The notes under the pieces: generated by a model
What the model saw: the letters and a program-made list of their open reading frames with translations, nothing else
Database searches by the model: none
Told to the model about the DNA's origin: nothing
Shown: positions 51,401-59,574 of the stretch, piece after piece
How the letters are laid out: the number at the start of each line of letters is the position of its first letter
Position numbering within the stretch: position 1 is the stretch's first letter
NCBI RefSeq assembly: GCF_000010305.1
Contig: NC_012489.1
Span: 248,001-312,000 of the forward strand
From: Gemmatimonas aurantiaca T-27
GTDB lineage: Bacteria > Gemmatimonadota > Gemmatimonadetes > Gemmatimonadales > Gemmatimonadaceae
DNA length: 64,000 nucleotides
Direction of reading: 5' to 3'
Made by a program: the position numbers and the translations under genes

Positions 51401-52260
51401 AGCAGCGGTACCAGGCACAGCGCCGCCATGGCCAGGACCATCAGGCGGTTCTGCAGCAGATGACCACTCAAGGACAGTGCGCGGGCCTGTCGGTCGAGCG
51501 GCATCAGGTAACGCGTCTGTTCAAAAAACGCCGACAGACCGAATGGGTCGAGCAGGGCCGCGCGGGCGAGCAGTTCCGGCGTGGGCGGGCGTGTGCCTGC
51601 CATCAGCGGACTGTCCACCATCAGCGCCGTGACCATGTAGCCGGCGTAGATACCGATGCTGGCCACGAAGGTGGCGAGTGTGCTCCGGGAGGCCGCAGCC
51701 ACCGCGAACAGCAGTGCACTGCACCACAGCGCATTGGGAATCACCACCCAGGCAAAGGCGCGCCAATACGGGTCCGGTGAAAATGGCACGAGCCGATCGG
51801 CCGGCAGGGGAATCACCAGTGGCAACACCGCGAGGACGATGGTGCTGACGGCGAGTGCGGCGAGCAACAGAATCACCACCCCCGCATAGCGCACGGCCAG
51901 CACGGTGGTGCGGGACACCGGACGCGATTCGATCAATGCGCGCATGCCGTGTTCATCGTCACGCAGCGCCGCGTGCACACACAGCATGGGCAGCGCAAAC
52001 ACACTGAGCAGCGAAAACAGTGCCATGGTTTCCGTGACCACGAACGCACCATTCACGGCGTCCGCCGGCGGTCCGAACCGCGTTGCCACGGTGGTGACCG
52101 GCAACAAGGCCAGCAGCACCACGGTCGCGAGGAAGGTCACGCGCCATCCCTGGTAGCGCATCTCGAATGCCAGCAGTCCGGGCCAGATCGCACCGCCTGC
52201 CGGCACAGGTGCGCCGACGTTCCTGCCGGTATTGGTCCCGGTGTTGCTCCCGGTGCTCAT
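48421..52260 (-). CDS. ABC-2 permease fused to an M1-family peptidase domain
   Basis: A 1279-residue fusion. The first 620 residues contain two ABC-2-type permease halves with about twelve membrane helices. The remaining part is a large extracytoplasmic region whose last 300 residues form an M1 gluzincin domain: HEVAHQWWGH with zinc motif HEVAH at 1011-1015 and E1035 as likely third ligand. The Glu spacing is one residue longer than in classical M1 enzymes, which also occurs in other permease-M1 fusions, and the GXMEN anchor is not evident. The start ATG overlaps the stop of the ATPase gene by four bases. It probably exports or processes peptides, with the peptidase part acting outside; the substrate is unknown. 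Confidence 0.9.
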   Translation of the reverse strand: MSTGSNTGTNTGRNVGAPVPAGGAIWPGLLAFEMRYQGWRVTFLATVVLLALLPVTTVATRFGPPADAVNGAFVVTETMALFSLLSVFALPMLCVHAALRDDEHGMRALIESRPVSRTTVLAVRYAGVVILLLAALAVSTIVLAVLPLVIPLPADRLVPFSPDPYWRAFAWVVIPNALWCSALLFAVAAASRSTLATFVASIGIYAGYMVTALMVDSPLMAGTRPPTPELLARAALLDPFGLSAFFEQTRYLMPLDRQARALSLSGHLLQNRLMVLAMAALCLVPLLRLDRRMARAVGAPQRRWFSRTKADADTSAVAPVPPQSTSHVKMPVVDVTGLGAWRAAANAVMRLEARLLLRSWPLLALLAMWIPVIAIEADGQLKSGDYGTRVLASTAQLADAVPIALRLLGALCVLYFGADVFSRERLLKFDGIRDATPVRSTALLAGKLVALMTVPLVLALTGYGTTVVMHLFAGGLPIEWDVLAAHVAASMLPLVILVGLAAALQVLIGNRWVAMLLGLAVLIIAEQGESLGMAVGLEHPLWRFGSAPSLIWSDLAGYGNTLVSWLAYQGTWLLGTLVLLGVAAALWPRGEVLPFLQRMRRAPQLIKQGLAPRARTTLLAGGVLYAAVLAGMTWQTTVHTPFERSHEALARRVAYERTYRHLSGAPQPAFTHVAMHVKLLPTQARADVHARLHLVNNTDASIDSLWLVFPTDLSNVVVGPAVDADVVPLVEPLSPDLTERATRNTMKLARVDALHAVHVLVLSAPLAPGDSLPLSMMATIDRGGIRVDGNAIDVSANGTFLHSSDVLPRLGYSPGRELRDSTERIKQGLEQSATPVLQSASAEDSLRTQVEAHGQTPAWFTADVRIETDADQVAQGPGALIDSARTTTHSTWHYRTTRPTSGAMAISSGRYDVQRATVQTVRGATPVEVWYNPRHAEPASRLLTIATSSLEVLEREFGPYPHDVLRIIEVQSGFRFGAYALPGSIYLTETRGMLTDARSTDVDLLLRRIGHEVAHQWWGHAVNPLDTEGRLLLVETMAKYAEQVLLEQAHGQDRLTDMLAFDHDRYLNARSTTEATLLTMSDEPELYYRKGTLAMHALRHTLGDSVVRGILRNLLATQSGPRGTASAQQLHRLLRAAATTPTAQQAVDEWLTDRVIYDLAVDTTVAASFSAASGSNASGTHLTARFTAQRVAVRGAGAAAREVIEPADALPIILGLRDRAGVLHQVNVMAQRGVVSLDTTVSWLVQSVEIDPLMYLIDRDRSNNRVNNAGMNLTRTSRP

Positions 52261-53126
52261 GCGACGGGCCCGATGGCGCGGAAGTACACATCTTCGAGCG
52301 TCGCGGCGGTGGGCGTCGATTGGGCATCAGGCGCCGAGTCGGCCAGCAGGCGCAAGCGGGTCTGCCCTGCGTGCAGGGTGTGCGACAGCGGCGTGCCGCG
52401 GGCGGTGTTGGTCCACGTTTCCTGACGTCCCATCGTGCGGCTGAACACCCGACCTTCGAGTTCACCCACCAGATCATCGGGCACACCTTCGCACACCACC
52501 TGACCACGATTCATGATGGCCATGTGGGTGCATAGCTGGCGCACGTCTTCCACGATGTGGGTGGACAGGATCACCACCACCTGTTCACCCACGGCGCTGA
52601 GCAGGTTGTAGAATCGGCTGCGTTCGGCGGGATCGAGCCCCGCCGTGGGTTCATCGACGATGAGCAGACGCGGATCGCCGAGCAGGGCCTGTGCAATGCC
52701 GAAGCGCTGCCGCATACCGCCCGAGAATCCGCTTACTGCGCGATGCCGATGCTCCCAGAGATTCACCTGCTCCAGCAGCGCATCGACCTGGGCGCGCCGC
52801 GAAGCCTTGTCGGTGAGTCCCTTGAGCAGCGCGAGATGGTCGAGCAGCATGCGCGCTGACAGGCCGGGATACACGCCAAAGTCTTGTGGCAGGTATCCGA
52901 GCCGCGCACGATGAGACGTGACATCGGCGAAGATGTCGATACCGTCCATGGTGATCGAACCGGCATCCATCGGCTGCAGCGTGGCGATGGTGCGCATGAG
53001 CGAAGACTTGCCGGCGCCATTGGGGCCGAGCAATCCGAACAGGCCGGGACCAATGTGGAGCGTCACACCACGCAGGGCGTGCACGCCATTGGGATAGGTT
53101 CTGGAGACGTTGTGGAGAGCAAGCAT
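52257..53126 (-). CDS. ABC transporter ATP-binding protein
   Basis: A 289-residue ABC-2-type ATPase: Walker A GPNGAGKSS, Q-loop YLPQDFG, signature FSGGMRQR, Walker B LLIVDEPTAGLDP and switch His in STHIVED. The 60-residue C-terminal tail is variable. With the adjacent permease-M1 fusion, whose start overlaps its stop by ATGA, it forms a complete exporter. The ATG at 53126 is preferred over an upstream GTG that would add three residues. It is divergent from the ketopantoate reductase gene across an AT-rich 82-bp region. Confidence 0.95.
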   Translation of the reverse strand: MLALHNVSRTYPNGVHALRGVTLHIGPGLFGLLGPNGAGKSSLMRTIATLQPMDAGSITMDGIDIFADVTSHRARLGYLPQDFGVYPGLSARMLLDHLALLKGLTDKASRRAQVDALLEQVNLWEHRHRAVSGFSGGMRQRFGIAQALLGDPRLLIVDEPTAGLDPAERSRFYNLLSAVGEQVVVILSTHIVEDVRQLCTHMAIMNRGQVVCEGVPDDLVGELEGRVFSRTMGRQETWTNTARGTPLSHTLHAGQTRLRLLADSAPDAQSTPTAATLEDVYFRAIGPVA

Positions 53127-53208
53127 AGGCGACACGACGGACCCGCTGTTCTCAAGTTTCGTGCTAACAAGAACAAATCATTTATTAAGGTTCATCTTAA
53201 TATCCACC
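53127..53208. promoter_or_regulatory. AT-rich divergent promoter region
   Basis: This 82-bp region between the ABC ATPase and ketopantoate reductase genes is strikingly AT-rich for this genome and contains a small dyad, TTAAG-GTTCAT-CTTAA (53185-53200), 8 bases before the reductase start. It must carry both promoters. Confidence 0.5.
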
Positions 53209-54162
53209 ATGCCACCCTGGAGCCAGAACGCTGTGTCCCATCCGCACGCTGAACGCCCACGTCAAACCGTGGCCATTGTGGGTCTTGGCAGTATTGGTGG
53301 CGTGATCGCGGGCATGCTCCGCGCCGCCGATCGCCATGACGTGACGGCTTGTGTGCGGACGCCTGTCGATCGACTGACGGTGGAACGCCCAGGCGATGTG
53401 GTGCAGACGCCACTGCGCGCCATCACCGATCCGTTGCAGGCCACGCCGGTGGACTGGGTACTGCTGTGCACCAAGGTGCACGACGTGCCACACGCCGCAC
53501 CGTGGCTGACGCGCCTGTGTACGCCCAACACCCGCGTGGCGGTATTGCAGAACGGCATCGGTCATGTCGAACGCCTGACGCCATTGGTTGGCGGGGCCAC
53601 CATCGTTCCGACGATCGTGTACTACAACAGTGAGCGACTGGCGCCGGATCGGGTGCGTTTTCGTCCGGCGGATCATCAGGAGTTTGCCGTGCGCGATGAT
53701 GCCGATGGCCGGGCCTTTGCGGAACTGCTGGACGGCACGGCGATGCGCCTGCTGGTCAGCGAAGACTTCCTGACGCTGACCTGGAAGAAGCTGTTGCTCA
53801 ATGTGATCGCCAATCCGATCACGGCATTGGCCATGGAACGCATGACCGTGCTGCGACGGGATGACGTGCAGGCACTCTGTCTGGAGACGCTGCGCGAGGC
53901 CGTGGCTGTCGGGCGCGCGGAAGGTGCGCGGCTTCGCGACGACGACGCGGCTCAGGCGCTCGCCACGATCCTCACGTACCCTGCCGAAGCGGGGACATCG
54001 ATGTACTTCGATCGATTGGCGGGACGTCCGCTGGAAATCGAGGCGTTGACGGGCGCGGTGGTCGCTGCGGGCCGGAAGCATGACATTCCCATGCCCGTGA
54101 ACAACACCATGTTCACACTGCTACGTGCGGTGCACGATGCCCACGTGGCTGCCGGCCGATAG
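53209..54162 (+). CDS. Ketopantoate reductase family protein (PanE/ApbA)
   Basis: A 317-residue oxidoreductase: Rossmann motif AIVGLGSIGGVIAGML, LLCTKVHDVPHA, VAVLQNGIGHVERL, and the C-terminal helical domain with the catalytic Lys in TWKKLLLNVIANPITAL and the family motif GTSMYFDRLAGRPLEIEALTG. PanE reduces 2-dehydropantoate to pantoate with NADPH in coenzyme A synthesis. Homologues of this fold can act on other keto acids, so the substrate is not certain. The ATG at 53209 is preferred because upstream sequence is AT-rich and non-coding. It is divergent from the ABC transporter operon. Confidence 0.9.
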   Translation: MPPWSQNAVSHPHAERPRQTVAIVGLGSIGGVIAGMLRAADRHDVTACVRTPVDRLTVERPGDVVQTPLRAITDPLQATPVDWVLLCTKVHDVPHAAPWLTRLCTPNTRVAVLQNGIGHVERLTPLVGGATIVPTIVYYNSERLAPDRVRFRPADHQEFAVRDDADGRAFAELLDGTAMRLLVSEDFLTLTWKKLLLNVIANPITALAMERMTVLRRDDVQALCLETLREAVAVGRAEGARLRDDDAAQALATILTYPAEAGTSMYFDRLAGRPLEIEALTGAVVAAGRKHDIPMPVNNTMFTLLRAVHDAHVAAGR

Positions 54163-54174
54163 CGGCGCGGTGAT

Positions 54175-55413
54175 TCAACTCGCGCGCTTCATGCCGGGCT
54201 GCTGCGCTTCCAGCGCCGCACCCAGCGCTTCCGCCGTCCATATGATCGCGTTGGTGTAGAAGTCGTTGATCTTTGCCTGATCGACGCCCATGTCCTTGGC
54301 AATCATGGTCGCGTTCTCGAACAGGCCGAGCTCATAACTCTCGGCGAATTCCAGCGCGTTGGCATAGGGCCCCGAACGCTCCAGCAGCGCATCGTTGGCT
54401 TCCGTGCTCAGCACCACCCGATCGAGTATTTCGTTGAGCGGCATGCGGAACACCGCATCGAGCAGCGAAAAGAGTCCGACGAGGAACAGCGTACCACTGT
54501 CGCGACCACCACCCACGAGCTGTTCGAGCAGGCGGCCCCGTTCGACGGCCTGACGCACCAGTTCCTGATCCACGCCGGTCTTGCTCTTGCGGGCGGCGGC
54601 GACCGCCACGGCCAACCAGCGCAGAAAGGCATTGCGGCCGATGAGACGCAGCGCCTGGCCGATGGAGGCCACGCCCCGTCCGCCCAGCGCCGCCGAATTC
54701 ACGAGGCGCAGCAACTGGAAGGTGAGCACCGGATCGGTGGCGATGACGTCTTCGAGCTGCCGATCACTGATGTTGCCATCGCGGGCGAGCCCCATGAGCC
54801 GCATGGCCGCGACGGTGCTCTGCGGCATGTCGGCCGCCGGCAGTGGCTCGGGGCGGCTGAAGAACGTGCCCTGAAACGCATGGAAGCCACTCGAGAGTGT
54901 GGCTTCGTAGTGCTCGATCTCCTCGACATTGGCCGCGATGAGCTTGAGCGCTCCAGCCGCGGTGCCCGCCGTGCCGTTGGTCAGGCGCGCGCAGATGGCC
55001 GCCAGGGTGTCGGCATTGCCGGCGCGGGCATCGACGCGCACCCAGCTCGCATGGGACAGCAGCGATTCGGCTGGCGAGGTGTCGGCCCCGATCTGGTCGA
55101 GAGCGAGCAGACCGCCCGCCGCCCGGTACCGGGCGATGGCTTCCACCAGTACTACATCAGCCGCTGTGTCGGCAGGAAGCAGCACGATGGCCGAACCGGG
55201 TTCGGCGGCCAGGAACGCATCTTCGATGAGCTGCTCGCGCGAGGCCGGCACAAAGGCCGGCAGACGGTTGCGAACAAGGTCGAAGGTGCCGCTCAGAAAA
55301 CTCTGGGCGAATCCATGCTGACCGTCATCGGCGTCGTTGTACCGGACCTCATAGCCAATCAGAGACCCGGTGGAGCTGAAGACAGGCTGGCGAACGAGGC
55401 AGAAATCAGACAT
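54175..55413 (-). CDS. EAL-HDOD signalling protein (YuxH-like)
   Basis: A 412-residue protein of the YuxH type. The N-terminal 200 residues form a degenerate EAL-like domain (LVRQPVFSSTGSLIGYEVRYND ... LLALDQIG) lacking the EAL catalytic signature, so c-di-GMP hydrolysis is unlikely. The C-terminal HDOD domain (about 210-400) is clear: ISDRQLEDVIATDPVLTFQLLRLVNSA, SIGQALRLIGRNAFLRWLAV. HDOD proteins act in signalling, often with c-di-GMP or chemotaxis systems, without a known enzymatic activity. ATG 55413 was chosen because the preceding 56 codons are not coding-like. Its 3' end faces the ketopantoate reductase gene. Confidence 0.88.
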   Translation of the reverse strand: MSDFCLVRQPVFSSTGSLIGYEVRYNDADDGQHGFAQSFLSGTFDLVRNRLPAFVPASREQLIEDAFLAAEPGSAIVLLPADTAADVVLVEAIARYRAAGGLLALDQIGADTSPAESLLSHASWVRVDARAGNADTLAAICARLTNGTAGTAAGALKLIAANVEEIEHYEATLSSGFHAFQGTFFSRPEPLPAADMPQSTVAAMRLMGLARDGNISDRQLEDVIATDPVLTFQLLRLVNSAALGGRGVASIGQALRLIGRNAFLRWLAVAVAAARKSKTGVDQELVRQAVERGRLLEQLVGGGRDSGTLFLVGLFSLLDAVFRMPLNEILDRVVLSTEANDALLERSGPYANALEFAESYELGLFENATMIAKDMGVDQAKINDFYTNAIIWTAEALGAALEAQQPGMKRAS

Positions 55414-55555
55414 GGCGCTGTGACGTCGTGCGGGCGAGGGGTAGCGGGGACGACACCGTCCCAGCGACTCTACAGACGATTCAGGCGCTCCCGGGGGCAC
55501 GAACCTCGGCCGATCCGATTTCCGGGTGAGGGCGTGGTTCCCGTGCAGGTGGTCT

Positions 55556-56077
55556 ATGAGTCTGGCAACGTTGGATGGCACCCTGCATCGGGGGTGCGGC
55601 GGTCGGTACGCCCTGCAGACGGAGCAGGTGACGGTACGTCTGAGTGGTATGGCGGCCGAGGTGACCCGTGAGTTTTACCGGTGTGAGAAGTGCGGACACG
55701 AGCAGCGCACGATCGATCAGCGCGACTCGGCCGAAAAGGCCGCCACCGAACAGATCCGGGCCGCCAACGACCTGCTGGCCCCGCGGGCCATCCGGCAGTT
55801 GCGGGAGTCGCTGGGCCTCACGGTGCCCCAGTTTGCCGAACTGATCTACGGCACGCCAAAGGGCATTCTGGAAGGGTGGGAGAAGGGGCGGTATCTGCAG
55901 AACCGTGAGGCCGATGCGCTCATTCGGAGCCTGGCCGACCGCGAGACGCTGGAACGTCGGGCGGCCAAGGCCGGGGTGACGCTGCCGGCCGGTCCTCAGA
56001 CCGAAGCGCCGGCCAGCCAGCCGGCTGATCCCCAGGCCACCGCCGCAGAACCGACGCCGAGTTCCCAGGACTCTTGA
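55556..56077 (+). CDS. Zinc/HTH regulator of the YgiT/MqsA type
   Basis: A 173-residue protein. The N-terminal 70 residues contain a partial zinc-finger pattern: RGCGG near residue 13 and CEKCG near residue 44, i.e. one Cys where the first CXXC of MqsA-type proteins is expected, then a complete CXXC. The middle is an XRE-type HTH (RQLRESLGLTVPQFAELIYGTPKGILEGWEKGR) of the MqsA/YgiT subfamily. The C-terminus is a Pro/Ala/Gln-rich tail. MqsA-like proteins are antitoxins or repressors, but no MqsR-like toxin gene is adjacent, so this is likely an orphan regulator. An AGGTGG is a few bases before the ATG. Confidence 0.82.
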   Translation: MSLATLDGTLHRGCGGRYALQTEQVTVRLSGMAAEVTREFYRCEKCGHEQRTIDQRDSAEKAATEQIRAANDLLAPRAIRQLRESLGLTVPQFAELIYGTPKGILEGWEKGRYLQNREADALIRSLADRETLERRAAKAGVTLPAGPQTEAPASQPADPQATAAEPTPSSQDS

Positions 56078-56109
56078 CTGCACGGGGAGGTGAAGGAGTA
56101 GGGTAGCGC

Positions 56110-56619
56110 ATGACTGAACTCCTTCTTCTCCGTGTCGTGCATGTGTTGTCGGGCACCTTCTGGCTGGGTGCTGCTTTGGTGAATGTCTTTTTTCTGATGC
56201 CCGCGGCGATGAGTGTCGGTCCGGCCGGTGGCACGCTGATGCTGGCGCTGCGGGATCGTGGGCTCATGCATTGGCTGCTGGCGACATCGGTACTCACGCT
56301 GCTGTCGGGCATGCGGCTGTTCTGGATCATTGCCGGTGGTGACCCGGCCATGTTCATGGCCTCGCCGATGGGTCGTGTGTTCGGGCTGTCCGGCATCGCC
56401 GCGATCCTCGCGTTTGCCCTGGCCATGCTGGTCTCCCGCCCCTCGGCGGTGAAGATCGCGACGTTGTCGAGTGCCATGGGCAGCGCCTCCGAAGCCGAAC
56501 GCGACGTGCTGCAGCGGGACATCGAGCGGTGCCGGCAGCGGGCGCGCATCGGGTCGACGCTGAACATCGTGCTGCTGATGGGGAGTGCGATGGGCATGGC
56601 CGTGGCGCGCTATCTCTGA
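56110..56619 (+). CDS. Four-helix membrane protein, CopD/DUF2269-like
   Basis: A 169-residue membrane protein with about four helices (residues 4-30, 56-78, 88-108, 148-168). The first helix LLLLRVVHVLSGTFWLGAALV resembles the CopD/DUF2269 type, in which conserved His residues may bind copper or heme. A charged cytoplasmic loop (about 120-145) separates helices 3 and 4. The function is unknown. AGGG is 6 nt before the ATG. It lies 32 bases after the HTH gene on the same strand and may be co-transcribed. Confidence 0.75.
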   Translation: MTELLLLRVVHVLSGTFWLGAALVNVFFLMPAAMSVGPAGGTLMLALRDRGLMHWLLATSVLTLLSGMRLFWIIAGGDPAMFMASPMGRVFGLSGIAAILAFALAMLVSRPSAVKIATLSSAMGSASEAERDVLQRDIERCRQRARIGSTLNIVLLMGSAMGMAVARYL

Positions 56620-56660
56620 GCCCGCGGGATAAGTTGGGCCATCCTCCAGGAGAATCCCGC

Positions 56661-58736
56661 ATGATCCCGTGTTCTGCTTCCCGTGTGCCGTTGTCGTATC
56701 TCGCCGTGCTGACGGCGATGGTCCTGTCACCAGCAGTGGTGCAGGCGCAGTTGCGTGGTGTGATGCCGCGTGATGCGCTGGTGCACGAAACGGCCAGTGA
56801 TGTGCAGATCGCGCCTGATGGGCGGCAACTGGTGTACGTGCGACAGAATGTGGATTCGTTGCGCGACAAGCGGCTGCGCACTCTGTGGACCGTGAACGCC
56901 GACGGGTCGGCGCATCGCCAGCTCTTGCCGGGCAGCAATGAAACGGCGCCACGCTGGTCGCCCGATGGCACGCAGCTCGTGTTCCGTTCCGATCGTGAAG
57001 GCGGCGCGCAGTTGTGGACCATGCAGGTGGCGAGCGGCGCGCTCAAGCGACTGACGTCGGTGGCACGCGGACCATTGGGTGCCGCGTGGTCGCCTGATGG
57101 CAAACAGATCGCGTTCACCTCGCTGGTGCCGGAACCGGCGTTGTCGATCGCCCAGCAGATCGCGCCACCCGCGGGGGCGACATGGGCGCCGCCGGCGCGG
57201 GCGTTCGACAAGCTCATTTACCGGTTCGATGGCGCCGGTGAGCTCGAGCGTGGGTGGTCGCAGTTGTTCGTGGTGGATGTGGCGAGTGGCACCACACGCC
57301 AACTCACCAAGGGCGCGTACCATGTGGGCGGGGGCAATGGGCGTGGCAGTGGGGTGCCGTCGTGGAGTCCCGATGGCAAGACCATTCTGATCAGCGCCAA
57401 TCGTCGTCCCGACTATGAAATCGAAAGCACCGACACCGAAGTGATGGCGGTGGATGTCGTCTCCGGCGATGTGCGTGCGCTGACCACGCGTTTTGGTCCG
57501 GACAATCGCCCGATGATGTCGCCCGATGGACAGTGGATTGCGTTCACGGGGTACGACGACCGCCGATTGGGCTACCAGAATCACGAATTGTACGTGATGC
57601 GTGCCGACGGATCGGCGCGACGGTCACTGACCGCATCGTATGACCGCTCCGTGGGCAGCCCGGTGTGGGCGCCGGATTCGCGCGGTCTGTATGTGGAGCT
57701 CAACAACGAAGGGGAGACGCAGGTGGGGTACGTGCCGCTGGCCGGTGGTGTGCCGCGCACGATTGCTCGGCATCTGGGCAACGGGCAGACCGCGTACGAA
57801 GGCAGCGGCTACAGTGTATCGCGCGCCGGACGGGTGGCGTTTGTGACATCGCGTGGCAACCATCCCGGCGGTGTGGCAACTGCTGCCATAGGTGACAGTA
57901 GCCCCAAGGTGCTGGCCGGTATGAATGCCGTGCTGCTGGCAAATGCCAGGATGGGCGAGGTGGAGATGTTCTGGACGCCGTCGTCGCACGACGGTTGGCG
58001 GGTGCAGTCGTGGCTGATCAAGCCGCCCGGTTTTGATGCCAGCAAGAAGTATCCGATTCTGCTGGAGATTCACGGCGGCCCGTTTCTGGGCTACGGCGAT
58101 CGGTTCGACCTGGAAAAGCAGGCGCTGGCCGGTGCCGGATATCTCGTGTTGTATGTGAATCCGCGTGGCAGCACGAGCTATGGTGAGAAGTTTGCCAACG
58201 GCATTCATCACGACTATCCCAACTTCGACCGACTCGATCTCGAGAGTGCGGTGGATGCCGTGATCGCCAAGGGGATCGTGGACACCACGCGGCTGTATGT
58301 GGCCGGTGGCAGTGGGGGTGGCGTGCTGACGGCGTGGATCACGTCGTACACGCACCGCTACCGCGCGGCGGTGGTGGAATATCCGGTGATCAACTGGACG
58401 TCATGGCTGTGGACAGCGGACACGCCGCGAGGCACGACGACGTGGTTCCCCGGTGCGCCGTGGGATCATGAGGCCCAGTATGCGAAACGGTCCCCGCTGT
58501 CGCGGGTGCAGTTCGTGAAGACGCCGACGATGGTGCTCACGGGCGAGTTGGACTATCGCACGCCGATGAGCGAGTCGGAGCAGTGGTACAGCGCACTACG
58601 CTTTCGTGGGGTGGAAGCGGTGCTGGTGAAGGTGCCGGGTGAGCCGCATGGCATTCGGGAATCGCCCAGTCATTGGCTGCAGAAGATGGCGTATGTGCAG
58701 GGGTGGTTGGATGGGCATGGGGGGCGGCAGCCGTAG
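56661..58736 (+). CDS. Secreted S9-family prolyl oligopeptidase-like peptidase
   Basis: A 691-residue S9 peptidase. Signal peptide is residues about 10-30 (cleavage near VVQAQ). The N-terminal two-thirds is a beta-propeller of WD40-like (PD40) blades, with repeated SPDG motifs (SPDGTQLVF, SPDGKQIAF, SPDGKTIL, SPDGQWIAF). The C-terminal alpha/beta hydrolase domain carries the nucleophile GGSGGGVLTAW, the Asp in TGELDYRTPM and the His in EPHGIRESPSHW. It likely cleaves short peptides in the periplasm or outside, as dipeptidyl- or acylaminoacyl-peptidases do. AGGAG is 8 nt before the chosen ATG; an upstream in-frame start would overlap the membrane-protein gene. Confidence 0.93.
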   Translation: MIPCSASRVPLSYLAVLTAMVLSPAVVQAQLRGVMPRDALVHETASDVQIAPDGRQLVYVRQNVDSLRDKRLRTLWTVNADGSAHRQLLPGSNETAPRWSPDGTQLVFRSDREGGAQLWTMQVASGALKRLTSVARGPLGAAWSPDGKQIAFTSLVPEPALSIAQQIAPPAGATWAPPARAFDKLIYRFDGAGELERGWSQLFVVDVASGTTRQLTKGAYHVGGGNGRGSGVPSWSPDGKTILISANRRPDYEIESTDTEVMAVDVVSGDVRALTTRFGPDNRPMMSPDGQWIAFTGYDDRRLGYQNHELYVMRADGSARRSLTASYDRSVGSPVWAPDSRGLYVELNNEGETQVGYVPLAGGVPRTIARHLGNGQTAYEGSGYSVSRAGRVAFVTSRGNHPGGVATAAIGDSSPKVLAGMNAVLLANARMGEVEMFWTPSSHDGWRVQSWLIKPPGFDASKKYPILLEIHGGPFLGYGDRFDLEKQALAGAGYLVLYVNPRGSTSYGEKFANGIHHDYPNFDRLDLESAVDAVIAKGIVDTTRLYVAGGSGGGVLTAWITSYTHRYRAAVVEYPVINWTSWLWTADTPRGTTTWFPGAPWDHEAQYAKRSPLSRVQFVKTPTMVLTGELDYRTPMSESEQWYSALRFRGVEAVLVKVPGEPHGIRESPSHWLQKMAYVQGWLDGHGGRQP

Positions 58737-58769
58737 TGAAGTGACAACTCCTTCTTTTACTCGCCAGTC

Positions 58770-59561
58770 ATGAACCGACCTTTCGTATTGGCTGCGGCCA
58801 TCGTCGCATGGTGTGCCGTGCTGGCCGCCACGCGCGTGCCACCGCAAGACGACGCATTCACCGTCGCCAGCTACAACATCCGCCATGGTCGCGGCATGGA
58901 TGGTGTGGTCGACCTGCACCGCACCGGCGAAGCCATCGCTCGCCTGGGCGCCGATGTGGTGGCGCTGCAGGAAGTCGATCGGAACGTGGAACGTTCGGGG
59001 CGTGTGGATGAACCCCGCGTACTGGGCGAACAGTTGAGCATGTCGCACGCCTTCGGTGCTTTCATGCCATACCAGGGTGGTGAGTATGGCATGGCCATCG
59101 TGTCACGACTCCCGATCCGGCGCAGTCAGGCGCTCCGGCTGCCTGATGGCAACGAACCGCGAGTAGCGCTGCTGGCCGAACTGGAGCTGCCGAGCGGGGC
59201 GCGGGTACTGGTCGTGAACGTGCACTTCGACTGGGTCGGTAACGACACGCTGCGGTATGCGCAGGTGAAGGCGCTGGGGGCCGTGTTGGACACGGTGCGT
59301 CTGCCGGTCATCTTGCTGGGTGACTTCAACGATCAACCGGCCTCACGTACGCTGCAGCATTGGCAACCGCGTTTTCGCGTCGCCGCCAAACCGGAGTCCG
59401 ACCGTTTCACCTTCTCCTCTACCGAACCCAAGCAGGAAATCGACCACATCCTGCTGGCACCGGCACGCGCCTGGGGTGAGGCTACGGTGCGGGTGATCAC
59501 GGACCCGATCACCTCGGATCATCGACCCATCGTGGCGCAGCTACGCCTTCTCAAACCTTGA
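58770..59561 (+). CDS. Exported endonuclease/exonuclease/phosphatase (EEP) family protein
   Basis: A 263-residue EEP protein with a signal peptide (about 5-22). The metal-dependent phosphodiesterase motifs are present: VASYNIRHGRG, VVALQEVDRNVERSG, VNVHFDW, VILLGDFNDQP and ITSDHRPIVAQL, with the conserved Asn, Glu, Asp and His residues. Family members cleave DNA, phosphoinositides or sphingomyelin; the secreted bacterial ones often act on extracellular nucleic acid or phospholipid. It follows the S9 peptidase gene by 33 bases on the same strand. Confidence 0.9.
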   Translation: MNRPFVLAAAIVAWCAVLAATRVPPQDDAFTVASYNIRHGRGMDGVVDLHRTGEAIARLGADVVALQEVDRNVERSGRVDEPRVLGEQLSMSHAFGAFMPYQGGEYGMAIVSRLPIRRSQALRLPDGNEPRVALLAELELPSGARVLVVNVHFDWVGNDTLRYAQVKALGAVLDTVRLPVILLGDFNDQPASRTLQHWQPRFRVAAKPESDRFTFSSTEPKQEIDHILLAPARAWGEATVRVITDPITSDHRPIVAQLRLLKP

Positions 59562-59574
59562 AGGAGGTCTGAAG

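Noticed and set aside
49855-51780. 641-codon frame opposite the permease-M1 gene
   Set aside because: The sense strand has membrane helices and peptidase motifs; this frame is Gln/His/Arg-rich with no domain.
53110-53208. Longer N-terminus for the ketopantoate reductase
   Set aside because: The segment is AT-rich promoter-like DNA shared with the divergent ABC gene, and the Rossmann motif sits normally when starting at 53209.
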